DNA from: Novosphingobium sp. PP1Y
GTDB taxonomy: Bacteria > Pseudomonadota > Alphaproteobacteria > Sphingomonadales > Sphingomonadaceae
Assembly (NCBI RefSeq): GCF_000253255.1
Contig: NC_015580.1
Location: 899,001-963,000 of the forward strand
Direction: 5' to 3'
DNA: 64,000 bases
Part shown: positions 43,316 through 53,331 of the stretch, one piece after another
How positions within the stretch are numbered: the stretch's first letter is position 1
Layout: every line of letters starts with the position of its first letter
The notes under the pieces: generated by a model
What the model saw: only the letters and a program-made list of their open reading frames with translations
The model's database searches: none
Told to the model about the DNA's origin: nothing
Translations under genes and position numbers: made by a program

Positions 43316-44086
43316 TCAGTGCTTGGAGGCGCGGGGCTGTCCGGAGCCCGCCGGGGCCACTTTGCCGTACTGCGAGTGGGCGCCGCGACTCTCTTCGTGA
43401 TCGTCGGGCAGGGTAAGGCGATAACCGCCGGGCGAGCTTGTCTCGATCATGCCCGACAGCTCCACGAAGGAAAGCTTGCGCCGCAGCCGGGACATGTGGA
43501 CGGCGATGCTGTTGGTCTCCGGCACGAAGCCCATGCGCCAGACGTCCTGGATCAGCGACTGCTTGCTGACGGTTTGGCCGACACAGTCCGCGAGGCGCCA
43601 TAGCAGGGCGAATTCACGCGGGTTGAGATTGAGCGGTTTGTCGTCGCCGAAGGCCTCTCGCGCGAGCAGGTCGAGCGAGAGGGAGCCGATCTTGCGATGC
43701 CGCGGCAGCCATTGCAGCGCCTCGGCGACGCGGCTGGCCCGGGCATCCAGTTCCTCGAGGCTGATATCCGAAGAAACGACGTCGCCGAACCCGATCTGCA
43801 GCAGCGTGGCCCGTTCGTGTGCAAGCTCCACGCCCGTTACCAGGACGTGGCGCCGCATTTCCACTCCGAACGAGGCGAGGATGTGCATCCAGCCCATGTT
43901 GTCGAGGCCGGCGGCATGAAAGATGCCGATGCATTCCTCGCTCGGCCGGTCGCGCTCGACGAGCTTCCAGCCGGACCGCCGCAGATCCAGTTCCTTGGGT
44001 ATGTCGCCCGAGGCCAACCAGCAGAAGCCCTGCTTGGCTCCCTTGCGCTGGTCGGCATTCTTGGCGGTGTCCAGGCTGGCCATCAT
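43316..44086 (-). CDS. OmpR-type winged-helix regulator with divergent N-terminal domain
   Basis: A 256-residue regulator. The C-terminal 95 residues (about 130-225) are an OmpR/PhoB winged helix with LNLNPREFALLWRLADCVG, VSKQSLIQDVWRMGF and TNSIAVHMSRLRRKL. The N-terminal 120 residues look like a decayed receiver without the usual acidic pocket, so regulation may not use phosphorylation. A long Ser/His/Gly tail follows. ATG 44086 has GGAG 9 nt upstream; GTG 44122 is an alternative. Confidence 0.8.
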   Translation of the reverse strand: MMASLDTAKNADQRKGAKQGFCWLASGDIPKELDLRRSGWKLVERDRPSEECIGIFHAAGLDNMGWMHILASFGVEMRRHVLVTGVELAHERATLLQIGFGDVVSSDISLEELDARASRVAEALQWLPRHRKIGSLSLDLLAREAFGDDKPLNLNPREFALLWRLADCVGQTVSKQSLIQDVWRMGFVPETNSIAVHMSRLRRKLSFVELSGMIETSSPGGYRLTLPDDHEESRGAHSQYGKVAPAGSGQPRASKH

Positions 44087-44233
44087 TTCCCCCATCTCCG
44101 TGCAGGCCTTCAACTCGTGCACGCAGATTGTCGGACTTGAGCATTCAAAAACAACACATAAAAACTTACAGGAATGTCACATCAATCACAGTTTTTTATG
44201 TGAGAAAATACCATGTCGGCCTGTTTGAGGCCC

Positions 44234-45433
<1,200 letters not shown>

Positions 45434-45558
45434 GACCTCGATAAATCCATGATGGCGGCGGGATTGCCGCGTGGCTTCCTGTAGGGGATTACGCGCGCGG
45501 CGCAAATGCCGATCGCGTGGATTGCGCAAGGATCTTGCCCAGAAGGGGGGTCGACAGT

Positions 45559-45572
45559 TTGTGCAGTGCAAC
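45559..45572. promoter_or_regulatory. TGC-rich palindrome upstream of phaC
   Basis: TTGTGCAGTGCAAC, 38 bp before the phaC start. It is nearly the same as TTGTGCAGCGCACAA and TTGTGCAACGCAAC upstream of the phasin gene. Candidate operator for a TGC-recognising repressor such as PhaR. Confidence 0.5.
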
Positions 45573-45609
45573 TAAGACTAGGTCACGAACCAAGGGAGTT
45601 TCGTGATTC

Positions 45610-47472
45610 ATGGCTACTGATGCTACGGAAGTGTTCTCGGATATGCTTCGCAGCCAGGCCAAGGGCATGGCGACTCTCTTCGGTCAGATGTTGCCTGCAG
45701 AAAGTTCCCAGGGCGCGGAAAAGGCCGTCCAATGGGCGGAAGTGGCAGCGCGCCTGCAGTCGATCTGGACCGAATTTCAGGTCGAGCAGCTGAGCAAGGC
45801 GTCGGGTGAGAAATCGCATTATACCGACCCGGTGAAGTGGATCGCGACTCTCGAGGCCGTGATGCGCCAGCTGCCGCTCTCCAACCCGGAAGTGCAGCAG
45901 GGCTTGTGGGACGAGGTCATCGCCGTATTGACGGCCGTGCTCGGCCAATACGGCATGGGACCGCGTGCATTCGAGGAAGCGAAGGGCGATCCCCATATGC
46001 CGCTTCGCGATCGGCGCTTCGCCGATCCGGAGTGGCGCAGCAAGCCTGTCTTCGCGGTCCTGCACCAGCTCTACCTCCTGTTGTCCTCGCAAGTGATGAA
46101 GCACGCCGAGGCGATCGAGGACATCGAGCCGGGCCGCAAGGCGCAGCTGATGTTCGCGGCGAAGACCATTGTCGATGCACTGAGCCCGGCGAACTTTCCG
46201 CTTACCAACCCGGTGGCGCTGGCCAAAGCCAACGAGACTGGCGGCGAGAGCCTGATCCGCGGGTTCGAGCATATGCTCGACGACCTGCGCAAGGGCCAAC
46301 TGACGCATACCAACCCGGCCGCGTTCAAGCTGGGCGAGAACATCGCGGTGACGCCGGGCAAGGTCGTTCACGAGACCGACCTGTTCCAGATCATCCAGTA
46401 CACGCCCACCACCGACAAGGTGCTGGCGACGCCGCTGGTGATCTTCCCGCCGTGGATCAACCGCTTCTACATCCTCGACCTCAACGCGAAGAAGAGCTTC
46501 GTGCGCTGGGCGGTCGAGCAGGGGCTGACCGTGTTCATGGTCTCTTGGAAGTCTGCCGACGCCTCGATGTCGGGTCTCGTCTGGGACGACTACATCCGGG
46601 CCCAGATCGACGCGATCGATCATGTGCGCGAGAGGCTGAAGGTGCCGGCCGTCCACACCATCGGCTATTGCGTTGCCGGGACGACCCTGGCGGCGACGCT
46701 GGCCGTGCTGGCGCGCAAGGGCGAGGCCGACAAGGTTGCCAGCGCGACCTTCTTTACCGCCCAGGTCGATTTCGAAGGGGCAGGCGACCTCAAGGTCTTC
46801 GTCGACGACCAGCAGATCGAGACGATCGGCCAGCTTTCGCCGGAGGGCTACGTCGACGGACGCTATCTTGCGGCCACCTTCAATATCCTTCGCGGCAACG
46901 ATCTGATCTGGAACTACGTCGAGAAGAATTACCTCAAGGGCGAGGAATATCCTGCCTTCGACCTGCTGCACTGGAACGGCGACGTCACCAACCTGCCGGC
47001 GCGCTGGCATCGCGATTACCTGCGTGATCTCTACCGCGACAACCGGCTTGTCGTGGCGGATTCGCTGAGCGCCTGCGGGGTGCCGATCGACCTGCATCGC
47101 ATCTCCACGCCGGCCTATGTCCAGGCCGGTCGCGAGGATCACATCGCGCCGCCGTCGAGCGTCTGGAAGTTTACCCATTACCTTTCCGGGCCGCAGACCT
47201 TCCTGCTGGCAGGATCCGGGCATATCGCAGGCGTGGTCAATCCGCCGTCCTCGGGCAAGTACCAGTACTGGACACACGACGGATCGCCCGACACGCTTGA
47301 GGAATTCGTCGCCGGAGCCAAGGAGCACCCGGGTAGCTGGTGGCCGCACTGGATTGAGTGGATTCGTGCGCATGGCAACGAAGAAGTCTCCGCGCGCGGC
47401 AAGCGGCGCCCGGGCGGACGCGGCGACAAGGTCATCGAGGACGCGCCGGGTCGCTACGTGATGACGCGCTGA
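45610..47472 (+). CDS. phaC: Class I polyhydroxyalkanoate synthase
   Basis: A 620-residue enzyme that polymerises 3-hydroxyacyl-CoA on granule surfaces. The N-terminal region is characteristic of PhaC. The catalytic Cys354 lies in HTIGYCVAGTTLAATLAVL, the lipase-like box with Cys in place of Ser. The Asp and His of the triad are in VQAGREDHIAPPSSVWKF and AGSGHIAGVVNPPSS. Length is normal for class I. It stands alone, with the phasin gene 445 bp downstream. Confidence 0.95.
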   Translation: MATDATEVFSDMLRSQAKGMATLFGQMLPAESSQGAEKAVQWAEVAARLQSIWTEFQVEQLSKASGEKSHYTDPVKWIATLEAVMRQLPLSNPEVQQGLWDEVIAVLTAVLGQYGMGPRAFEEAKGDPHMPLRDRRFADPEWRSKPVFAVLHQLYLLLSSQVMKHAEAIEDIEPGRKAQLMFAAKTIVDALSPANFPLTNPVALAKANETGGESLIRGFEHMLDDLRKGQLTHTNPAAFKLGENIAVTPGKVVHETDLFQIIQYTPTTDKVLATPLVIFPPWINRFYILDLNAKKSFVRWAVEQGLTVFMVSWKSADASMSGLVWDDYIRAQIDAIDHVRERLKVPAVHTIGYCVAGTTLAATLAVLARKGEADKVASATFFTAQVDFEGAGDLKVFVDDQQIETIGQLSPEGYVDGRYLAATFNILRGNDLIWNYVEKNYLKGEEYPAFDLLHWNGDVTNLPARWHRDYLRDLYRDNRLVVADSLSACGVPIDLHRISTPAYVQAGREDHIAPPSSVWKFTHYLSGPQTFLLAGSGHIAGVVNPPSSGKYQYWTHDGSPDTLEEFVAGAKEHPGSWWPHWIEWIRAHGNEEVSARGKRRPGGRGDKVIEDAPGRYVMTR

Positions 47473-47756
47473 TAGGGCCGTTGTCAGGGCGCGCCGGGCG
47501 GGGTGCGTTTCCGCCTGGTGCTGTGCGCTTCCTGGGGGGGGCACGTTGCCGGTGAACACCTGTGCGTAGTGATGCGATGATCACCGGCGCTACCGAAATT
47601 TAATCGGCAGTTCCGCGCAACTGTCACGAACCCTTCGGAAATTGCGGATACCCATGCGGTGCCGAATTCGGTAATGTCGCATCGGCAGCGCGCTGCGGCG
47701 CGACATTGGAGAGAGGACTGCCGCCCCGCACCGGATCCCTTGTCCGGGCGCGATTG

Positions 47757-47835
47757 CTGCATTGCAGCATTTATTGTGCAGCGCACAATTTCGATATTGA
47801 CTTCGCTTGTGCGAGATCGTATTGTGCAACGCAAC
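47757..47835. promoter_or_regulatory. TGC-rich palindrome cluster upstream of the phasin gene
   Basis: CTGCATTGCAG at 47757-47767 is a perfect CTGC-N3-GCAG palindrome, the form described for PhaR operators in Paracoccus. TTGTGC-AGC-GCACAA follows at 47774-47788, and TTGTGCAACGCAAC at 47822-47835. The latter two match the site before phaC. The cluster sits 85-160 bp upstream of the phasin start, within a 445-bp gene-free gap. Confidence 0.55.
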
Positions 47836-47917
47836 AAACAGAACTCTCGAATCGCTGACTACCGAATCGGGCTGCAGTTGGCCCGACCGCAGAATGCGGA
47901 AAGCAGGATTGAAGCGT

Positions 47918-48946
47918 ATGGCCGGCACCGAAGACGAGAAGGGTAAGGCGCTTGCCGAAAAGGCTTACGAAGCGGCGGCAGCGTCTGCTTCGGACGAGCC
48001 TTCGGTCAAGGCCGGGAAATCCGTCAAGCCGTTAGCCAAGGCGACGGCGGCGAAAGCCGCTCCAGAGGAATCAGCAGCGAAAAAGGATGAGCTTGCAGTG
48101 ACCCCGACCGAAGCATCCAAGCCCGAAGAAACTCCGGCCACGGAAGCCAAGCCCGAAGCGGCTCCGGTCGTGGAAACGAAAGCTGCGGCGCCTGACACGT
48201 CCGACGCCGCGACGGCCAAGGTCGCGCCCAAGGCGAAGACTGCCCCCAAGGCGGCCGTCAAACCCAAGACTGCGGTGAAGCCCAAGGCTGCCGCCGCCAA
48301 GTCGAAGCCAGCTGCGGTTGCCAAGCCGAAGCCGGCACCCGTCGCTCCGGTCAAGGCCGCTCCGGCCAAGCCGGCGCTGGAGGTCGCAAAGGTAAAGCCT
48401 GCTACGGCCAAGCCCGCAGCACCTCAAACCAAGGCGGCGCCCAAGACCGTCGATGCCAAGTCACCCGTATTCGCAGGACTTTTCACCAACTTCATGCTCG
48501 AGGAACAATCAATGGACATGAGCGCTAACTTCGCAGGAATTCAGCAGGCGATGACCGAGGCCCAGGCCAAGGCCAAGGCCGCATTCGAAAAGAGCACCAC
48601 CATGATGGGTGAAGTGAACGAATTCACCAAGGGCAACGTCGAAGCCGTCATGGAATCCGGCAAGATCTTCGCCGAAGGCATGCAAGGCCTTGGCTCCGAG
48701 ATCGTTTCGGAAGGTCGCTCGACCTTCGAAACCATGTCGGGCGACATCAAGGAACTCGCCGCTGCCAAGTCGCCGACCGACTTCTTCAAGATCCAGGGCG
48801 ATATGATGCGCAAGAACTTCGACAGCGCTGTCGCCTACAGCTCGAAGAACAGCGAAGCCATGCTCAAGCTCATGAGCGACGTGATGGCCCCGATCTCGGG
48901 CCGCGTCAGCATGGCCATGGAGAAGGTCCGCCAGACCTCGCTCTAA
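47918..48946 (+). CDS. phaP: Phasin with a Lys/Ala/Pro-rich N-terminal extension
   Basis: A 342-residue PHA-granule protein. Residues 1-180 are low-complexity, with repeats such as KPKTAVKPKAAA and APVAPVKAAPAKP, like the histone-H1-type tails of some phasins. Residues about 198-342 are the phasin domain: ANFAGIQQAMTEAQAKAKAAF, NVEAVMESGKIFAEGMQGLGSEI and a Met-rich end. ATG 47918 follows CAGGA. An internal ATG at 48512 has a stronger ribosome-binding site and would give a 144-residue phasin without the tail. Confidence 0.88.
   Translation: MAGTEDEKGKALAEKAYEAAAASASDEPSVKAGKSVKPLAKATAAKAAPEESAAKKDELAVTPTEASKPEETPATEAKPEAAPVVETKAAAPDTSDAATAKVAPKAKTAPKAAVKPKTAVKPKAAAAKSKPAAVAKPKPAPVAPVKAAPAKPALEVAKVKPATAKPAAPQTKAAPKTVDAKSPVFAGLFTNFMLEEQSMDMSANFAGIQQAMTEAQAKAKAAFEKSTTMMGEVNEFTKGNVEAVMESGKIFAEGMQGLGSEIVSEGRSTFETMSGDIKELAAAKSPTDFFKIQGDMMRKNFDSAVAYSSKNSEAMLKLMSDVMAPISGRVSMAMEKVRQTSL
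48500..48514 (+). promoter_or_regulatory. Internal ribosome-binding site and ATG within phaP
   Basis: GAGGAA at 48500-48505 lies 6 nt before ATG 48512-48514, which encodes MDMSANFAGIQQ, exactly where the conserved phasin domain begins. Spacing and sequence are better than at the upstream ATG. A short second product of 144 residues is plausible. Confidence 0.5.
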
Positions 48947-48962
48947 GGATTGCACGCATAAT

Positions 48963-48997
48963 GGCCGACCGGGTGGCAATGGCGCACCCGGTCGGCC
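48963..48997. terminator. Hairpin after phaP
   Basis: 13-bp perfect arms, GGCCGACCGGGTG and CACCCGGTCGGCC, with a 9-nt loop, 16 bp past the phasin stop. No T tract. Confidence 0.7.
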
Positions 48998-49068
48998 AAG
49001 CGTGAAAATCGTACTATCTGGCCGGGGCATCTTGTAGTTCAGTGCTCCGTTACGATATTCTAACCGCC

Positions 49069-49455
49069 ATGCATCCCGATCCAGCCGATTCAGATCTCTT
49101 CCGTCCCTCGCCCATGCGCTGTGGGGACGATGATGATTCCACCCGCAACCCGGGTGGCGACGAGCAGGTCGGCATCGCCACCAAGACCCGCGCAAAGCCC
49201 AAAAAGCCGAGCCAGTTCAAGGTGCTGATGCTCAATGACGACTATACCCCGATGGAATTCGTGGTGATGGTCCTCAAGCGATTTTTCCAGATGGATCTTG
49301 AGCAGGCGACCCGCGTCATGCTCCACGTGCATCAGAAGGGCGTCGGCGTCTGCGGCATCTTTCCTTACGAGATCGCCGAGACCAAGGTGAACCAGGTGAT
49401 GGATTTCGCCCGGCAGAACCAGCATCCCCTGCAGTGCACCCTCGAAAAGGCCTGA
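49069..49455 (+). CDS. clpS: ClpS adaptor of the ClpAP protease
   Basis: A 128-residue protein that presents N-degron substrates to ClpA. The ClpS core has KVLMLNDDYTPMEFVVMVLKRFF, LEQATRVMLHVHQKGVGVCGIFPYEIAETK and QVMDFARQNQHPLQCTLEKA. The unstructured N-terminus is longer than in E. coli. Starts at GTG 49042 or ATG 49114 are also possible; none has a good ribosome-binding site. Stands upstream of lptFG. Confidence 0.92.
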   Translation: MHPDPADSDLFRPSPMRCGDDDDSTRNPGGDEQVGIATKTRAKPKKPSQFKVLMLNDDYTPMEFVVMVLKRFFQMDLEQATRVMLHVHQKGVGVCGIFPYEIAETKVNQVMDFARQNQHPLQCTLEKA

Positions 49456-49698
49456 TTGCCCGCCGATCGATCGGCGGGGAACCGCCTGCACTTTCCGAAA
49501 GTTCAATAGTCCATGCGGCACGAGGCAGGATGTCCCGCGTCGGGCGCGATCCTGCGTTTGGGAAGGCGGAGGCTGCCATTGGGTCGCACTGCGCCGTCAA
49601 AGGCCCAGCTTATCGGGGGTTAGGCCGACAAATGCCTTTCGCCCGCCGCGGCTAGCCGTTAAGGGCCAGAGGAAGGACGGTAATGTGACGACGAACAC

Positions 49699-50925
49699 GT
49701 GAAATTCTTCAGCGCCATCGATCGCTACATCTTCCGCCTCGTGCTGATGCCCATGCTCGGCATCTTCCTGCTGGCGGCTTCCTTGCTCGTGCTCGACAAG
49801 ATGCTGCGCCTGTTCGACTTCGTCGCAACGCAGGGCGGTCCCGTGGGCGTCGTGTTCAAGATGCTCGCCAACCTGCTGCCGGAATATGCCAGCCTGGCGA
49901 TACCGCTGGGCCTGATGCTCGGCATCCTGCTCGCCTTTCGCAAGCTCGCCACGTCCAGCGAACTCGACGTCATGCGTGCCGTGGGGCTGAGCTATACGCG
50001 GCTCCTGCGCGTGCCGTACCTGATCACGATCGTCCTGGCCGGCCTCAACCTGGCCATCGTGGGCTACCTGCAGCCGCTCTCGCGCTATTATTACGAGCAG
50101 CTCAACTACGAGCTGAAGTCCGGTGCACTGGGCGCCTCGATCAAGGTGGGCGAATTTACCGCGCTCAAGGACCGAATTGCGCTGCGCATCGATGAGAGCC
50201 GCGACGATGGGCGCCGTCTCATCGGTATCTTCGCGCGCGTCGCCAACGAGAAGGGGCAGGTGCTCTCGATCTCCGCGCGCGAGGGCCAGTTCCTTGCGCT
50301 GCAGGGCGCGCCCGACACGGTCATCCTGCGGCTCGAGCAGGGCCAGATCATCCAGGATATGCCGGGCAGCAGCCCGCGCGTCCTCAGCTTCACCCGCCAC
50401 GACCTGCCGATCGACCTGCCGCAGATCGAGAAGTTCCGCAAACGCGGCGGCGAGGACCGCGAGTATCTCCTGCCTGAACTGATGAAGCTGGGCTGGAGCG
50501 ACGAGAGGCCCAGGCAGGAGCGCGTAGCGAGCCAGGCGAACTTCAACTACCGTCTGGTCGAAGTGATCATGATGCTGCTGCTGCCGCTGCTCGCGGTGGC
50601 GCTTGCAATCCCGCCCAAGCGATCGAGCTCTTCGCTCGGCCTGTTCGTCTCTATCGTCATGGTCGTGGCCTATCACAAGGTGAACCAGTACGCGGCGGAC
50701 GTCGCCGCGCTTGGGCGGATCAATCCGATCATCGGCCTGTGGGGGCCGTTCCTGGTGCTCGCGTTGCTGATTCTCCTGATGTACTACCGCGTCGCCTATG
50801 TACCGGGCGGACAGGCGATCGGCTGGCTCGAAAAAGGCGCCGAGAGCGTCAGCAAGCGCCTGAAGTCACTGCTGCGCCGCAAGCGTCGCGGCCCGCTCCT
50901 CCCGGCCTCAGCGGATCCGTCCTGA
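49699..50925 (+). CDS. lptF: LPS export system permease LptF
   Basis: A 408-residue inner-membrane protein of the LptBFGC lipopolysaccharide extractor. It has the YjgP/YjgQ pattern: MKFFSAIDRYIFRLVLMPML, LLPEYASLAIPLGLMLGILLAF and ELDVMRAVGLSYTRLL at the front. A periplasmic beta-jellyroll domain follows (about 135-280), and three C-terminal helices end it. GTG start at 49699. The gene ends 1 nt before lptG. Confidence 0.93.
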   Translation: MKFFSAIDRYIFRLVLMPMLGIFLLAASLLVLDKMLRLFDFVATQGGPVGVVFKMLANLLPEYASLAIPLGLMLGILLAFRKLATSSELDVMRAVGLSYTRLLRVPYLITIVLAGLNLAIVGYLQPLSRYYYEQLNYELKSGALGASIKVGEFTALKDRIALRIDESRDDGRRLIGIFARVANEKGQVLSISAREGQFLALQGAPDTVILRLEQGQIIQDMPGSSPRVLSFTRHDLPIDLPQIEKFRKRGGEDREYLLPELMKLGWSDERPRQERVASQANFNYRLVEVIMMLLLPLLAVALAIPPKRSSSSLGLFVSIVMVVAYHKVNQYAADVAALGRINPIIGLWGPFLVLALLILLMYYRVAYVPGGQAIGWLEKGAESVSKRLKSLLRRKRRGPLLPASADPS

Positions 50926-50926
50926 C

Positions 50927-52024
50927 ATGCAGCTTGAATTCTTTCCCTCGCGCTCGCTGACGCTCTACCTCGCGCGGCTCTTCATCACCCGCATCGTCGC
51001 GGTGCTGCTCATGCTCGTGCTGGTGCTGCAGGTGCTCGACCTGCTCGGTGAGAGCGGCGATATCCTGGCCTATTCGGGCAATGGCGAGGCGCAGCTGTTC
51101 TACTACGTAAGCTTGCGCATCCCCCAGCTGATCGCGCGGTTCCTGCCTTATTCGGTTCTGCTGGCGACGATCATCACCCTGGCGACGCTGAACCAGAACA
51201 GTGAAGTCATCTCGATGAAGGCGGCGGGCCTGTCCGCGCACCAGATCTTGGCGCCGCTGATGCTGACGGCGCTCGCCGTATCGGTGCTCAGCTTCGGCTT
51301 CAACGAACGCGTCGTAACCCGTGCCAGCGCCACGCTCGATGCCTGGCAGGCCGTGGATTATGGCCCGATCCCCAAGAAGGCCGGGGCAAAGAGCAACCTG
51401 TACCTTGCCGACGGGCGGGATCTCCTGCTGGCGCAGTCGCTGGAGGGGACCGGCAATGGCATGGTCCTGCACGGGGTCACGTTTTACCGGCGCGATGCCA
51501 ACGGCATGATCGTCGAGCAGCTGCGCGCGCCGGATGCGGCCTACCTCAATCCGGGCTGGAAGCTGGACAAGCCGGTGCGCTTCGACGTTGCCGGCACGAA
51601 GACGACGACGCTTGCCACCGCCACCGTCGCACCGGGCATCACGCCTGAGAAAATCACGATGTCGAAGGTGGACGCGGATTCGCAGGACATCGTCGAGCTG
51701 GCTTCGTCGATCCTGGCTCTGCGCGATGCCGGACGCCGGACGAGCGAGCTGGAGGCTGCCTGGTGGCACAAGATCTCCGGCCCGTTCTCTTCAACGCTGA
51801 TGCCCTTGCTGGGCGCTGTCGCGGCATTCGGCCTGGCCCGTTCAGGCCAGCTTCTCATCCGCGCCGTGATCGGCATGGCGCTGGGCTTTGCCTACTTCGT
51901 GTTCGACAACGCCGCGCTCGCGATGGGCAACTTCGGCGGCTACCCGCCGCTGATCGCGGCATGGGCGCCGTTCCTGCTCTTCGCGCTGATCGGCGAAACC
52001 GTCCTCATCCGGACCGAGGAATAG
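50927..52024 (+). CDS. lptG: LPS export system permease LptG
   Basis: A 365-residue partner of LptF. Characteristic segments are LTLYLARLFITRIVAVLLML, PQLIARFLPYSVLLATIITL, SEVISMKAAGLSAHQIL and, near the C-terminus, WWHKISGPFSSTLMPLLGAVAAF. Its role is to lift LPS from the inner membrane with LptF and LptB. A hairpin follows. Confidence 0.93.
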   Translation: MQLEFFPSRSLTLYLARLFITRIVAVLLMLVLVLQVLDLLGESGDILAYSGNGEAQLFYYVSLRIPQLIARFLPYSVLLATIITLATLNQNSEVISMKAAGLSAHQILAPLMLTALAVSVLSFGFNERVVTRASATLDAWQAVDYGPIPKKAGAKSNLYLADGRDLLLAQSLEGTGNGMVLHGVTFYRRDANGMIVEQLRAPDAAYLNPGWKLDKPVRFDVAGTKTTTLATATVAPGITPEKITMSKVDADSQDIVELASSILALRDAGRRTSELEAAWWHKISGPFSSTLMPLLGAVAAFGLARSGQLLIRAVIGMALGFAYFVFDNAALAMGNFGGYPPLIAAWAPFLLFALIGETVLIRTEE

Positions 52025-52033
52025 GCGCCGCTT

Positions 52034-52058
52034 CCGGCAACCTGTTCGAGGTTGCCGG
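52034..52058. terminator. Hairpin between lptG and the convergent desaturase
   Basis: CCGGCAACCT-GTTCG-AGGTTGCCGG, 10-bp perfect arms, 9 bp after the lptG stop. No strong T tract. Confidence 0.65.
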
Positions 52059-52075
52059 GCGGGGCGTTCCCGTTC

Positions 52076-53170
52076 TTACCGAGGCCGCATCGTGCTGCCG
52101 ACGAGCCGTGACATCAGCGGCATCAGGCCGGGATAGCTCGCCTTGGTGTAGGTCGTATCGAGGCCCAGATGTTTGCTCAGACGGCGGTGCGCTTCGCCCA
52201 GCGAGTGATAGGGCATGCTGGGAAGCAGGTGGTGCAAGGCGTGATAGCGCAGGCCCACCGGGGCCCAGAGCGGTGCCAGCACTGCCGGCGGCGGCACGTT
52301 CACCGAATCGAGATACTGCGCGGTCACGGTCATCGCATCGCCGTCGTTCTCCCACAGGTGCGCCACGAGGGTGCGGACCTGGTTGAGGAAGGCGGTTAGC
52401 GATACGACGCACAGAGCGATCAGCAGCGGGCGCCAGCCCAGCACCAGCGTGCTGGCGAGCAGGGCGATCGCCCAGGCCGAGCAGCCCAGCTCCTGCCAGA
52501 AGACCATGCGCCTGAAATCGCCTTCGGGCGGCCGGCGGCGGAATTCGGGATTGATCGCCAAGGCCGAAAAGCGTGCCCAGACGAGGCGGCGCAGGGGCGG
52601 GATAACCGCGCCGAGCGGCACCAGCACGGCCGAGCGCAGCAACAGGGCGAAAGGCAGCAGCATCGCGGTGAGGGCGAAGACCGGCAGGCTCCAGGGCTTC
52701 ATCAGGGCCAGCGGCAGGTATTCCGGATCGTCCACCGTCCCATAGCGCGTGCGCGCATGGTGCAGCGTGTGCACGCCTTCATACATCAGCGAAGGCGTAA
52801 GCAGCGGAATGCCGACGAGAAGATTCCAGCCGAAGCGGAAGCCGGGCAGGGCGTCCTTGTGGATATGGGTCAGCTCATGGATGAACAGCAGCGCGCGGTA
52901 GAGCGCAAGAGCGGCGAGGATGCCGCTGAGCGTTGCGAGCCAGGGATTGGCGATCAGGATGGCGCCCGCCAGCGCGGCGTAGCCCAGCGCGGCCGAGGCC
53001 AGCATGTCCGGCCAGTAGATGCGCGGAAGCGCGGCGGAAATGTCGCGGGTCAGCTCTACGGCCGCGCGCAGCATCTCCTTGTCGTCGGGAATCGCCGACT
53101 TCTTGATAGTCCCGCTCTGTTGCTGCGCCGGGGCGGCAGCGGGGGCGTCGATCACGTCCTGGGCAATCAT
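52076..53170 (-). CDS. Membrane fatty-acid desaturase
   Basis: A 364-residue di-iron membrane enzyme that introduces double bonds into acyl chains. Three His boxes are visible: FIHELTHIHKDAL, EGVHTLHHARTRYG and RYHALHHLLPSMPYHS. About four membrane segments separate them. The ATG at 53170 (MIAQDVIDAP) is used, and the stretch upstream is not supported. Confidence 0.87.
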   Translation of the reverse strand: MIAQDVIDAPAAAPAQQQSGTIKKSAIPDDKEMLRAAVELTRDISAALPRIYWPDMLASAALGYAALAGAILIANPWLATLSGILAALALYRALLFIHELTHIHKDALPGFRFGWNLLVGIPLLTPSLMYEGVHTLHHARTRYGTVDDPEYLPLALMKPWSLPVFALTAMLLPFALLLRSAVLVPLGAVIPPLRRLVWARFSALAINPEFRRRPPEGDFRRMVFWQELGCSAWAIALLASTLVLGWRPLLIALCVVSLTAFLNQVRTLVAHLWENDGDAMTVTAQYLDSVNVPPPAVLAPLWAPVGLRYHALHHLLPSMPYHSLGEAHRRLSKHLGLDTTYTKASYPGLMPLMSRLVGSTMRPR

Positions 53171-53331
53171 GCAATCAATCCAAAAAGCATTCCTGTGGGT
53201 CGATTCCGGGAATTTCCGTGATTCGAGCCGGGGTTGCCGCGATCTCCCGCCATGCCCGACTTGACAATATGCCGGGACCGCACGCAGGTCGCGTATCGAT
53301 AATCCTTCTCGCACACAACAAAGGCAGGATC

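Noticed and set aside
45583..47559. A 658-residue minus-strand frame opposite phaC, and similar long frames opposite rsh (32958-34487), tolB (20839-22197) and the dipeptidase (8415-9722)
   Set aside because: High-GC coding regions often leave the opposite strand open. These frames have His/Arg/Asp-rich compositions, no ribosome-binding sites and no family motifs.
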